This document shows, piece after piece, positions 1 through 8,215 of a stretch of DNA of 64,000 nucleotides. Origin of the DNA: Chloroflexota bacterium (GTDB taxonomy: Bacteria > Chloroflexota > Anaerolineae > UBA4142); contig JACRBM010000024.1 in assembly GCA_016219275.1 (NCBI GenBank), forward strand, positions 62,001-126,000. The letters run 5' to 3'. How positions within the stretch are numbered: the first letter of the stretch is position 1; every line of letters begins with the position of its first letter. A model generated the notes under the pieces. It was not told the DNA's origin and made no database searches. It saw only the letters and a program-made list of their open reading frames with translations. The translations under genes and the position numbers were made by a program.

Positions 1-1328
1 TGTTCCGCGCGCAGAGCGTCGGCGAATCCGTCGTTCATCGTCCCGCCCAGCACGAACGATTTGGTGCGTTGATCGGGACGATCAATCACCGGCAGAATCG
101 GCAGACCATAGTTCAGCGCGAAATCGAAATCGCGTTCATCGTGCGCGGGCACGCCCATGATCGCGCCGGTGCCGTACGTCGTCAGCACGTAATCCGCGAT
201 CCAGATCGGCACGCGGTCATTGTTCATCGGATTGATCGCGTACGCGCCGGTGAAAACGCCATCGCGCACTTTTTCGGTGGACAAGCGATCAATCTCCGTC
301 TCGCGTCGCGTCTTGACGACGTAGGTGTTCACCGCATCGCGTTGCGCGGGCGTCGTGATTTTTTCGACCAAGGCGTGTTCGGGCGCGAGCACCGCGAACG
401 TCATGCCGAACACCGTGTCCTGGCGCGTCGTGAACACGTCGAATTTCGCGTCGCTGTCCGCGACGCGCATCGTGAATTGCGCACCCTCGCTCCGCCCGAT
501 CCAATTCGTTTGCAAGGTCTTGACGCGTTCGGGCCATTCGATCTTGGAAAAATCCAACAGCTCGTCCGCGTACGCAGTGATCTTTAGGAACCACTGCTCC
601 AAATCTTTTTTGATAACGGGCGTGTCGCATCGCTCGCACCGGCGATCTTCGCCGATGACTTGTTCGCGCGCCAAAACGGTTTTGCAGTTGGGACACCAAT
701 CCACCGCCGCCATTTTTTTGTACGCCAAGCCGCGCTTGAACATTTGCGTAAAGAACCATTGGTTCCATTTGTAGTAGCGCGGGTCGCACGTCACGACTTC
801 GCGCTCCCAGTCGAACGACGCGCCCATCGAGCGCAACTGTCGCCGCATGTTCGCGATGTTGTTCATCGTCCAGGTATGCGGATGAATCTTGCGTTTGATC
901 GCCGCGTTCTCCGCCGGCAAACCGAACGCGTCAAAGCCGATGGGGAAGAAAACGTTGTACCCGTTCATCCGTAAAAAGCGCGCCTTGACATCGCTCGGAC
1001 CCATCGCGTACCAGTGACCGATGTGCAGATCGCCGCTGGGGTACGGATACATCGTCAAGAAAAAATATTTCTTGCGCGTATCGCCTAGATCCGTGTGCCA
1101 CAGTTTTTCATTCTCCCAGCGCGCTTGCCATTTCGATTCGATTTGTTTGGGAATATATTTGTTTAGTTCGATGGTTGGTTGGTGCGTTAGTTGTTTAGTT
1201 GATTTCGCGCGCGTGGTTGCCTTGCGCGTCGCCATCGTCTTTTTGCGCGGTGTGGCTTGCGTCTTTTTCGCGGCTTTCGTTTCTTTCGCGATTTTCGTGT
1301 TCGTTTTCGTGTTCTTTTTGGTAGCCAT
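1..1328 (-). CDS. leuS: Leucyl-tRNA synthetase, 5' part (gene runs off the left edge)
   Basis: Charges tRNA-Leu in the cytoplasm. About 442 codons are visible from the ATG at 1328. The class I HIGH motif is at residues 102-105 within PSGDLHIGHWYAMGPSD. A zinc-ribbon pair CPNC (212-215) and CERC (231-234) follows, then the start of the editing insertion (TGAIMGVPAHDERD). The first ~45 residues are an extra Lys/Thr/Ala-rich tail (starting MATKKNTKTNTK) absent from usual LeuS, whose core begins here near NKYIPKQIE. It is the third gene of a minus-strand unit led by a T-box at ~3.25-3.54 kb, 57 bp after the hydrolase gene. The family call is very secure. Confidence 0.97.
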   Translation of the reverse strand, partial: MATKKNTKTNTKIAKETKAAKKTQATPRKKTMATRKATTRAKSTKQLTHQPTIELNKYIPKQIESKWQARWENEKLWHTDLGDTRKKYFFLTMYPYPSGDLHIGHWYAMGPSDVKARFLRMNGYNVFFPIGFDAFGLPAENAAIKRKIHPHTWTMNNIANMRRQLRSMGASFDWEREVVTCDPRYYKWNQWFFTQMFKRGLAYKKMAAVDWCPNCKTVLAREQVIGEDRRCERCDTPVIKKDLEQWFLKITAYADELLDFSKIEWPERVKTLQTNWIGRSEGAQFTMRVADSDAKFDVFTTRQDTVFGMTFAVLAPEHALVEKITTPAQRDAVNTYVVKTRRETEIDRLSTEKVRDGVFTGAYAINPMNNDRVPIWIADYVLTTYGTGAIMGVPAHDERDFDFALNYGLPILPVIDRPDQRTKSFVLGGTMNDGFADALRAE

Positions 1329-1373
1329 GTTGACCTCCGTATTATTCCGATTCTTGTTTACGCTTTGCTCAGA

Positions 1374-1404
1374 CCCGAAAGGACATCAAAGCCCTTTCGG
1401 GTCG
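1374..1404. repeat. Inverted repeat at the hydrolase/leuS junction
   Basis: Arms GACCCGAAAGG and CCTTTCGGGTC surround a short loop and overlap the stop codon of the hydrolase gene. No U-tract follows on either strand, so this may be an RNA-processing or stability hairpin rather than a terminator. leuS lies just downstream on the minus strand. Confidence 0.6.
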
Positions 1405-2021
1405 CGGAGAAAGTCGGCGACCAGCCGATTCCACTCGCGCGAATGCGACACTTGCGACCAGTGCCGATTGTTCGGGTCGGCATCGGGATCGCGTTCCTCG
1501 CGTTTGAAAATGCGGACGCGTGCATTGGGAATCGCATCGCCGAGCACCTGCGCGCCCGCGACGGGAATTCGCGCATCGTCTTCGTCCCACACGATCAAGG
1601 TCGGGCACGCGAGTGTTTTCAAACGCGCGAGATTTTCCGGTTTGGCGCTGTACGTGCTATCAACGAGCACGAGTTTGCTCACGCGCGTCGGCGCGGTCGT
1701 CGCGATCATTTGCGCGATGCCACCGCCCCAGGACAAACCAACGATAGCCGCGCGTTCCAGGTTTTCCGCGTCGAGCAATTCGATGATCGCGTTCGCTTGT
1801 CGAGGCGCATCGAGCGCGGGTTCCGGTGTGTCCGATTCGCCATAGCCAAGCAGGTCGAGCGCGTACACGCGCGCCACCTCGGCGAGCGCCGCGATATTCT
1901 CGACCCAGGTTCGCCACGAGTTGCGGACACTGTAACCGTGAATCAAAATGACGGGCGCGCCTTCACCCGCGACAATCGCGTGAAATTTACCGGAGGGTGT
2001 GGAGATAAATTTGCTGTCCAT
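1386..2021 (-). CDS. Alpha/beta hydrolase, short form
   Basis: A 211-residue alpha/beta-hydrolase fold protein. The oxyanion region is HGYS (29-32), the nucleophile elbow is GLSWGG with Ser97, the acid is in DEDDARIP (around Asp149) and the probable catalytic His is 187 (HWSQ). The cap domain is almost absent, so it is shorter than typical 260-300 residue members. It sits between the tandem Nudix gene and leuS in the same orientation and is probably cotranscribed from the T-box promoter. Substrate unknown. Confidence 0.85.
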   Translation of the reverse strand: MDSKFISTPSGKFHAIVAGEGAPVILIHGYSVRNSWRTWVENIAALAEVARVYALDLLGYGESDTPEPALDAPRQANAIIELLDAENLERAAIVGLSWGGGIAQMIATTAPTRVSKLVLVDSTYSAKPENLARLKTLACPTLIVWDEDDARIPVAGAQVLGDAIPNARVRIFKREERDPDADPNNRHWSQVSHSREWNRLVADFLRDPKGL

Positions 2022-2025
2022 TTTT

Positions 2026-2058
2026 CAAAATCCGTGGGGCAAATTTCCAATTTGCCCG
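2026..2058. repeat. Dispersed hairpin repeat (GGCAAATT type)
   Basis: A short inverted repeat, GGCAAATT then TCC then AATTTGCCC, lies between the Nudix and hydrolase genes. It belongs to the same family as the 52-bp tandem array at 3.07 kb and the copies near 11.85, 19.71, 22.28 and 27.45 kb. Confidence 0.7.
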
Positions 2059-2059
2059 A

Positions 2060-3046
2060 CTATCGCACGAACGCCTCGCCGCGAAATACCCGCACATCGC
2101 GCGCTTTGACCGCGCAGCAATGTTGCATCGGCGGCAAATCGTCCAGATCGAACCAGCCCACGTCAAGCACTTCGTCCGCTTGCATGCGGATCGCGCCGCC
2201 AACCACCTGGCACTCGAAGAACGAGATGAACATTTGCACTTGGTCGCCATTCGGATACGTCTTGTCGAATTCGGACGCAGTGTAAATGCCGATCAATCGT
2301 TGCGGCTCGACATCGAGTCCCATCTCTTCGCATGTTTCGCGCCGCACGGCATCCGTCGCGCTCTCGCCCAATTCGATTGCGCCGCCGGGGAATCCCCACA
2401 ACGAATTGTCGCGGCGCTTTTGGAGTAACACGTGTCCGCGATCATCGCGAATCAACGCGGCAGTGCCAGAGATGATGAATTTTTGTCGCCCGATGGACTG
2501 GCGGATCCATTGTGCGTACGATTGTGTGTTATTGCCATTGCGATGCGGCACCTCGCGGTCTTCATCCAATTCGAAGAATGCTTGTCCGCGATATCGTTCG
2601 ACATCGCGTAACACGACTTGCGCGAACGACGTGAGCGGCGGCGTCTGCCCCAGGTCGAACCAACCGACGTTGAGTACTTCGCTCTCTTGCCTTTTCAATT
2701 CGCCGCCGGTGATCGCGCACTCGAAACACGGCACGACAATTTGCGACACGTCGCCGTTCGGGTAACTCACGTCGAGGCGTGGCGATGTGTACAGCCCGAT
2801 CAAATGTTTGACCGCGACCTCGACGCCCATCTCTTCGCGCACCTCGCGCCGATTGGTATCGAGTACGCTCTCACCCAGTTCGGTGCCGCCACCCGGCAAC
2901 GACCACAAGCCGTTATCGCGGCGTTGTTGCAACAGCACACGCCCGTGCTCGTCGCGAATCACCGCGGCGGTGCCGGTCAAGATCAGTTTTTGATTGCCAA
3001 CGTACTTTCTCAACCAACCCACATAGTTCGGACGTGTATCTATCAA
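2060..3046 (-). CDS. Tandem Nudix hydrolase (two Nudix domains)
   Basis: Encodes 328 residues with two complete Nudix boxes: GGGTELGES..RREVREEMG in the first half and GGAIELGES..RRETCEEMG in the second. Each keeps the G-x5-E-x7-RE-x2-EE-x-G pattern that binds the metal and pyrophosphate of nucleoside diphosphate derivatives. The halves are similar, indicating internal duplication. The frame stays open upstream to 3361, but that part only translates intergenic repeats; I chose the TTG at 3046 because AAAGGA lies 6-7 nt before it. First gene after the T-box leader. Substrate unknown. Confidence 0.85.
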   Translation of the reverse strand: MIDTRPNYVGWLRKYVGNQKLILTGTAAVIRDEHGRVLLQQRRDNGLWSLPGGGTELGESVLDTNRREVREEMGVEVAVKHLIGLYTSPRLDVSYPNGDVSQIVVPCFECAITGGELKRQESEVLNVGWFDLGQTPPLTSFAQVVLRDVERYRGQAFFELDEDREVPHRNGNNTQSYAQWIRQSIGRQKFIISGTAALIRDDRGHVLLQKRRDNSLWGFPGGAIELGESATDAVRRETCEEMGLDVEPQRLIGIYTASEFDKTYPNGDQVQMFISFFECQVVGGAIRMQADEVLDVGWFDLDDLPPMQHCCAVKARDVRVFRGEAFVR

Positions 3047-3068
3047 GTGACATCCTTTGCCAAAATTT

Positions 3069-3247
3069 GGCAAGTTGGAAACTTGCCCCACGCGTGGCGC
3101 ATATTTCTGATTTGCGATTCGGCAAGTTGGAAACTTGCCCCACGCGTGGCGCATATTCCTGATTTGCGATTCGGCAAGTTGGAAACTTGCCCCACGCGTG
3201 GCGCAAATTTCTAATTTGCGATTCGGCAAGTTGGAAACTTGCCCCAC
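3069..3247. repeat. 52-bp tandem array of hairpin repeats
   Basis: Units begin at 3069, 3121 and 3173, with a partial unit at 3225, giving an exact 52-bp period. Each unit carries GGCAAGTT-GGA-AACTTGCC followed by CCCACGCGTGGCGC and a second small palindrome around AATTTGCG. Units are contiguous, so this is not CRISPR. It lies between the T-box terminator and the Nudix start and would be transcribed into a hairpin-rich leader. Confidence 0.9.
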
Positions 3248-3252
3248 AACAA

Positions 3253-3540
3253 AAAAATCCTTGCCCTGCAAGGGACGAAGGATTCTCCGCGGTACCACCC
3301 TGGTTAGTGCGATAGTTCGATAGTTGAATAGTTCGATAGTTGCTCGACACGCGCGTCTCAACTATCGCACTATCTTACTAACACACTCACTCGAACGCTT
3401 AACGCGCGTGACACGGCGACGACTATTGCATTCATCGTCGCGGCTCCCGGGCGAGTTCGGTCTTGTGGCGTTCTCCCTTCACACCATCGTCGAGCTTGCA
3501 CCCTTTCTTTCTCGACTCGCTGAGGAGATGACCTACTACT
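3253..3540 (-). promoter_or_regulatory. T-box leader, candidate leucine specifier
   Basis: Read on the minus strand, the conserved T-box AGGGTGGTACCGCGG occupies 3301-3287. It is followed by an intrinsic terminator (AATCCTT..AAGGATT then a U-tract, 3284-3251). Upstream are stem I features: GGGTGCAAGC, then GAACTCGCCCGGGAGC near 3455-3440, where CUC (Leu) is a candidate specifier; UCG is an alternative reading. Uncharged tRNA would favour antitermination. A Leu specifier fits leuS as third gene downstream. The stretch 3300-3390 between stem I and the T-box holds repeats of the type CGATAGTT. Confidence 0.88.
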
Positions 3541-3542
3541 CC

Positions 3543-3606
3543 CGCTCATTGCCATTTTCGATTTATGATTTTCGATTTTCGACTTTGAAATCAAAAATCG
3601 AAAAAC
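3543..3606. repeat. AT-rich snap-back repeat (ATTTTCGATTT family)
   Basis: An imperfect inverted repeat built from ATTTTCGATTT units upstream of the T-box leader. The same units occur at 3697-3780, 17503-17530, 61008-61037 and 61996-62031, and inside the BTAD regulator gene near 25985. Confidence 0.75.
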
Positions 3607-3619
3607 AGAAATCTGCCAG

Positions 3620-3692
3620 TGGAGCTGATGGGATTCGAACCCACTGCCTCTTCAATGCCATTGAAGCGCTCTCCCAATTGAGCTACAGCCCC
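3620..3692 (-). tRNA. tRNA-Ala(GGC)
   Basis: A 73-nt cloverleaf on the minus strand. The acceptor is GGGGCTG/CAGCTCC with discriminator A, the D-arm is AGCTCAATTGGGAGAGC, the anticodon arm is CTTCA-ATGGCAT-TGAAG (anticodon GGC), and the T-arm contains GGGTTCGAATCCC. CCA is not encoded. Confidence 0.95.
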
Positions 3693-3696
3693 AAAA

Positions 3697-3780
3697 AGAA
3701 TTTTCGATTTTTGATTTATGATTTTCGATTTACCAGCAACCGAGTGAAATCATAAATCGAAAATCGAAAATCATAAATTA
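3697..3780. repeat. AT-rich inverted repeat between two tRNA genes
   Basis: Facing copies of ATTTTCGATTT and AAATCGAAAAT form a long imperfect hairpin filling the space between the two tRNA-Ala genes. Confidence 0.75.
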
Positions 3781-3784
3781 CTTG

Positions 3785-3857
3785 TGGAGCCGATGGGACT
3801 CGAACCCACTACCTCTTCAGTGCGATTGAAGCGCTCTCCCAGCTGAGCTACGGCCCC
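3785..3857 (-). tRNA. tRNA-Ala(CGC)
   Basis: A 73-nt cloverleaf. The acceptor is GGGGCCG/CGGCTCC with discriminator A, the anticodon arm is CTTCA-ATCGCAC-TGAAG (anticodon CGC), and the T-arm is GGGTTCGAGTCCC. It reads the GCG codon, which is frequent in these GC-rich genes. CCA is not encoded. Confidence 0.95.
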
Positions 3858-3920
3858 CCGAAGGTGAGGGCAGTATATGCGAATGGGGTTGGATTGTCAA
3901 ATTGAATTGGCGCGATTCCG

Positions 3921-3949
3921 TTGACCGAATTCTGGATTACGTGTAGAAT
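3921..3949 (+). promoter_or_regulatory. Sigma-70-type promoter for UPF0182 gene
   Basis: TTGACC at 3921-3926, 17 bp, then TAGAAT at 3944-3949. The downstream GTG start is at 3985. Confidence 0.7.
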
Positions 3950-3984
3950 GAAAACACTCGGCAATTCTCCTTGGGAGGTGTATA

Positions 3985-6756
3985 GTGGGATTTTACGGTG
4001 GCGGACGACGCATCAATCGCGATGACATGCCCCAAGTCAATTGGGACGAAATTTTCCGGCGGCAACCGCCGAACCTGACGCGCCCAATCTTGATTGGCGC
4101 GGCGCTGCTCTTGGTTTGGATTGTGCTCCAATTTATGCCGCGCCTCTACACCGATTTCAAATGGTTCGAGGAACTCGGGTACGCGAGCGTGTTCACGACC
4201 GAACTGCAAGCACGCGTCGCGATTTTCTTCAGCGCCGCGCTCGCGTTCTTTATCTTTTACGCGATCAACATCGCGATCGCGCGGCGCTTGACGCCGCGCG
4301 TCACCGACGAATCGTCGCGCCTCGCGCAGTTTGCCGCGTTCGCCGGCAAGTCCATCAACTTTCTCCTGCTCGCCGGCGGACTCGTGCTCGCCATTTTCGT
4401 CGGCTTGATCGCGCAGGGACAATGGCTCGTGCTTCTGCGGTACCTCAACGCGGTACCGTTCGGCGCGCTCGATCCTGTTTTCAATCAGGACGCGGCGTTC
4501 TACGTGTTCACACTCCCGGTGTACCAGTTCATCATCAGTTGGTTTAGCGGCGCGATCGTTCTCACCGCGCTGGGGGTCGCCGTCACGTACGTGATGGGGC
4601 TGGGTCACTTGCGCTGGATTGCGGCAGTCAAGGGGCATTTATCCGCGCTGGGTGTCGCATTCCTGGCGTTGAGCGCGTGGAACTATCAACTCGAAATCTA
4701 CAACCTGGTCTATTCGACGCGCGGCGTGGTGTTCGGCGCGAGTTACACCGACGTGAACGCGCAAATTCCGGCGTACAACATCCTCACCGCAATTACGCTG
4801 GCGCTCGCCGGGTTGTTGCTCGTCAACGTGTTCACGCGCGCGCTCAAAGCGATTGGCATCGCGGTCGCGCTGTGGATCGGCGCGTGGATCTTGCTGGGTC
4901 AAGCGTATCCGGATTTCGTGCAGAATTTCGAAGTCAAGCCCAACGAATTTACCAAAGAGCAACCGTACATCAAAAACAATATCGTCTTGACGCGTCAAGC
5001 GTACGCGCTCGACGGGATTCAGGACGCGCCCTACCCTGCCGAAGACGCGCCGACGCCGCAGGACATTCAACGTAGCGCGGACATTATCAACAACATTCGT
5101 CTCGCCGATTATCGCCCGCTCTTGCAAACATACGATCAGATTCAAACGATTCGCACGTACTATGATTTCAACGACGTGGACGTGGATCGGTACACGATCA
5201 ACGGCAAGTATCGGCAAACGATGATCAGCGCGCGCGAACTCGCGCTGAACAAGTTGCCGGAAAAAGCGCAGACCTGGGTCAACCTGCATTTGCTCTACAC
5301 GCACGGCTATGGCGTCGCGCTGTCACCCGTCAACGAATTCACCGCCGACGGCTTGCCGAGTTTACTCGTGAAAGATATTCCGCCGACCGGCACGATTCCG
5401 ATCACACGTCCGGAAATTTATTTCGGCGAGCAAACATCGTCCTATGTTTTCGTCAAGACGAAGGAAAAAGAATTCGATTATCCCAAAGGCGATGAGAACG
5501 CCTTCTCGACGTACACCGGCAAGGGCGGCGTGCCCATCGCGACGATTGGCGATCAATTGATGTTCGCGCTGCGCTTTGGCGATTTCAACATCATGCTCAC
5601 GGACGCACTCACCGCCGACAGTCGCGTGATGTTCAATCGCAACATTCAAACGCGCGTCACTCGCGTCGCGCCGTTCCTGCGCCTCGATCAAGACCCGTAC
5701 CTCGTCATCGCCGACGGGCAACTCTACTGGATTCAAGACGCGTACACGATTTCGGATCGCTATCCGATGAGCGAGCATTACGACGCACGCACGAACTATA
5801 TTCGCAACTCGGTCAAGATCGTGATTGACGCCTACCATGGCACGACGAATTTTTTTATCGCCGAGCCGGATGAGCCGATCCTGAAAGCGTACCGCGCGAT
5901 TTTCCCCGCGCTCTTCAAACCAATTGACCAGATGCCGGCATCTCTGCGCACGCACCTGCGTTATCCCGAAGACTTGTTCTCGATTCAAGCCAAGATGTAT
6001 CAGACGTATCACATGCAAGACGCGCAGGTGTTTTACAACAAGGAAGACTTGTGGGCGATTCCGAACGAGTCCGCCGATGGTACGCCGCAAGCGATGGAGC
6101 CGTACTATGTGATTATGCGATTGCCCGGTGAGACCAAAGAAGAATTCATGTTGATGCAACCATTCACCCCGGCGAAACGGCAGAACATGATCGCGTGGCT
6201 TTCCGTGAAATGCGATGGCGAGGACTATGGCAAGCGGCTCGTCTATCGTTTTCCAAAGGACAAACTGATTTACGGTCCCGAACAAATTCACGCGCGCTTG
6301 AATCAAGATCCAAAAATTTCATCCGAGCTGACCTTGCTCAATCAACGCGGCAGTCGGATTGTGTGGGGCAACTTGCTCGTGATCCCCATCGAGAGATCGG
6401 TGCTGTACGTGCAACCAATGTACCTGCTCGCGGAGCAATCCCAGATTCCACAACTCAAACGTATCGTCGTCGCGACGTCGAACAACATCGTGATGGAAGA
6501 CTCGCTCGCCAACGCGCTCGCGCGCGTGTTCGGCGCGAGCACCGCGCCAGTCGTCACCGCGCCCACGACGACCACGCAACCGACGACGACCACGCCGACG
6601 AACGCAACCGTCGCCGAGTTGGTCAAGCAAGCGAACGAGCGCTACACCAAAGCGCAGGACGCGCTCAAGACCGCGGACTGGGCAACGTACGGCAAAGAGA
6701 TGCAGGAACTGCAAAAGGTGTTGAATCAGTTGAGTCAGTTGACCGGGCAGAAATAA
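3985..6756 (+). CDS. UPF0182 family membrane protein
   Basis: A 923-residue member of the UPF0182 family, found in actinobacteria, cyanobacteria and Chloroflexota, with no established biochemical function. The N-terminal ~300 residues hold about seven hydrophobic helices. The rest is a large domain with family-typical stretches such as IKNNIVLTRQAYALD and VNEFTADGLP. A Thr/Pro-rich linker (around residues 853-868) precedes a helical C-terminal tail. GTG start with GGGAGGTG just upstream. Likely monocistronic from the promoter at 3921. Confidence 0.93.
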   Translation: MGFYGGGRRINRDDMPQVNWDEIFRRQPPNLTRPILIGAALLLVWIVLQFMPRLYTDFKWFEELGYASVFTTELQARVAIFFSAALAFFIFYAINIAIARRLTPRVTDESSRLAQFAAFAGKSINFLLLAGGLVLAIFVGLIAQGQWLVLLRYLNAVPFGALDPVFNQDAAFYVFTLPVYQFIISWFSGAIVLTALGVAVTYVMGLGHLRWIAAVKGHLSALGVAFLALSAWNYQLEIYNLVYSTRGVVFGASYTDVNAQIPAYNILTAITLALAGLLLVNVFTRALKAIGIAVALWIGAWILLGQAYPDFVQNFEVKPNEFTKEQPYIKNNIVLTRQAYALDGIQDAPYPAEDAPTPQDIQRSADIINNIRLADYRPLLQTYDQIQTIRTYYDFNDVDVDRYTINGKYRQTMISARELALNKLPEKAQTWVNLHLLYTHGYGVALSPVNEFTADGLPSLLVKDIPPTGTIPITRPEIYFGEQTSSYVFVKTKEKEFDYPKGDENAFSTYTGKGGVPIATIGDQLMFALRFGDFNIMLTDALTADSRVMFNRNIQTRVTRVAPFLRLDQDPYLVIADGQLYWIQDAYTISDRYPMSEHYDARTNYIRNSVKIVIDAYHGTTNFFIAEPDEPILKAYRAIFPALFKPIDQMPASLRTHLRYPEDLFSIQAKMYQTYHMQDAQVFYNKEDLWAIPNESADGTPQAMEPYYVIMRLPGETKEEFMLMQPFTPAKRQNMIAWLSVKCDGEDYGKRLVYRFPKDKLIYGPEQIHARLNQDPKISSELTLLNQRGSRIVWGNLLVIPIERSVLYVQPMYLLAEQSQIPQLKRIVVATSNNIVMEDSLANALARVFGASTAPVVTAPTTTTQPTTTTPTNATVAELVKQANERYTKAQDALKTADWATYGKEMQELQKVLNQLSQLTGQK

Positions 6757-6808
6757 TGAACAGTGAACAGTAGGGAACGCTCGCCGTAGTGTTAGTAATT
6801 TATTTTTT

Positions 6809-6869
6809 CCACGAAGGACACGAAGCACACAAAGAAAAAGAAATTTCGTGTCCTTTGTGTTCTTCGTGG
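6809..6869. repeat. Snap-back repeat (CACGAAGGACACGAAG type)
   Basis: Left arm CCACGAAGGACACGAAG and right arm GTGTTCTTCGTGG form a long imperfect hairpin just before the aldo/keto reductase gene. Related copies are at about 27.05, 52.05 and 54.91 kb. Confidence 0.75.
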
Positions 6870-6882
6870 ATGAAAGAGAATT

Positions 6883-7908
6883 ATGCGCTACAAACTGCTC
6901 GGCAAATCGGGACTGCGTGTTTCGGAACTGTGCCTCGGCACGATGACGTTTGGCGAAGACTGGGGCTGGGGCGCGTCGAAAGAAGAGAGCCGCAAAATTT
7001 TCGACGCGTTCGTGAACGTCGGCGGAAATTTCATTGACACGGCGTCGAACTATACGAATGGCGCGGCGGAAAAATTCGTCGGCGAGTTTGCCGCAAGCCA
7101 ACGCGATGCGTTTGTCGTCGCGACGAAATACACGTTGCGCCGACCTGGTTCGGATTTCAAGGATTTGAACGCGGGCGGCAATCATCGCAAGAATATGTTG
7201 CGCACGGTCGAGCAATCGCTCAAGCGACTCAACACCGATTACATTGATCTGCTCTACCTGCACATGTGGGATCGCACGACGCCGGTTGAAGAAGTCTTGC
7301 GCGCGTTCGACGATTTGGTGCGCGCGGGCAAGGTGTTGTACGTCGGCATCTCGAATACTCCGGCGTGGATTGTTTCGTACGCGCAAGCGATTGCCGAACT
7401 ACTCGGCTGGAATCGCTTGGTCGCGTACCAAGCCGAGTACAGTTTGAACGAACGCGGCGCGGAGCAAGATGTTCTGCCGATGACGCGCGCGATGGAGATG
7501 AGCGTGCTCGCGTTCGGATTGCTCGGCGGCGGCACACTCACCGGCAAGTTCAATCAACCGGGCGGACCCGGCGAATCCACGCGCGTCACAGAAGCCGAGG
7601 CGCAAGCCAAATCAATCGCGGAGATGGTCATGCAAGTCGCGAGCGAAATCGGACACACGCCGTCCCAGGTCGCGATCAACTGGGTGCGTCAGCAAGCGCC
7701 GAACATCATTCCGGTTCTCGGCGCGCGACGCGAAGCCCAAATACAGGACAACCTGGGTGTGCTCGATTTCGCGTTGAGCGACGAACAGTTGAAACGTCTT
7801 GCGGATGCGAACCCACTCCCGCCGTTGTATCCGCATACATTCTGGAACGATTTCGTGCGCCGCGATTTGATTTTCGGCGAGAATGTGGATAAATTAGAGA
7901 TGCCATAG
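6883..7908 (+). CDS. Aldo/keto reductase
   Basis: A 341-residue TIM-barrel NADPH-dependent oxidoreductase. The catalytic tetrad is visible: Asp52 and Tyr57 (IDTASNYTNG), Lys82 (TKYT) and His127 (YLHMWD). The C-terminal cofactor region contains IPVLGARREAQIQDNL. Family members reduce aldehydes and ketones; the physiological substrate cannot be read from sequence. No obvious operon partner. Confidence 0.93.
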   Translation: MRYKLLGKSGLRVSELCLGTMTFGEDWGWGASKEESRKIFDAFVNVGGNFIDTASNYTNGAAEKFVGEFAASQRDAFVVATKYTLRRPGSDFKDLNAGGNHRKNMLRTVEQSLKRLNTDYIDLLYLHMWDRTTPVEEVLRAFDDLVRAGKVLYVGISNTPAWIVSYAQAIAELLGWNRLVAYQAEYSLNERGAEQDVLPMTRAMEMSVLAFGLLGGGTLTGKFNQPGGPGESTRVTEAEAQAKSIAEMVMQVASEIGHTPSQVAINWVRQQAPNIIPVLGARREAQIQDNLGVLDFALSDEQLKRLADANPLPPLYPHTFWNDFVRRDLIFGENVDKLEMP

Positions 7909-8018
7909 CGCGACAGAACCGCAACCAAAAAATAATTGGGACGCGGATTTTCAAGGATCAGAAAAATATCCGCGTTGATCCGACACTGTAGCACCGTTAC
8001 TGATGCGTCAGAAATTTT

Positions 8019-8095
8019 ACCGCAGAGGCGCGGAGCACGCTGAGAACGCAGAGTTCTTTTGATTTTTCTCTGCGCCCTCTGCGTCTTGGCGGTAA
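8019..8095. repeat. Snap-back repeat (ACCGCAGAGGCGC type)
   Basis: Left arm ACCGCAGAGGCGCGGAG and right arm CTCTGCGTCTTGGCGGT flank an AT-rich centre. A related copy lies at 49540-49632. It sits in the ~310-bp gap between the aldo/keto reductase and PhzF genes, which also holds two copies of a TTTTCAAGGATCAGAAAA stretch and no credible gene. Confidence 0.7.
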
Positions 8096-8215
8096 ACACC
8101 AAATTCGCAGTAGCAATGCCACAGTCTCGGATTTTCAAGGATCAGAAAAGATATCCGCATTGATCCGCGTATATCCGCGTCCCAAACATCCTCGCTAAAT
8201 GGAGATGACACCAAG

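Noticed and set aside
3069-3247. Regular repeats that could suggest a CRISPR array
   Set aside because: Units are contiguous at 52 bp with no unique spacers and contain dispersed hairpin elements; no cas genes are present.
3324-3755. Open plus-strand frame of 143 codons
   Set aside because: It crosses the T-box leader and the antisense of a tRNA-Ala gene; composition and position show it is not coding.
4639-5304. Long open frames antisense to UPF0182 and other GC-rich genes
   Set aside because: They mirror codon bias (Arg/His-rich products) of the real genes on the opposite strand and have no RBS or recognisable domain.
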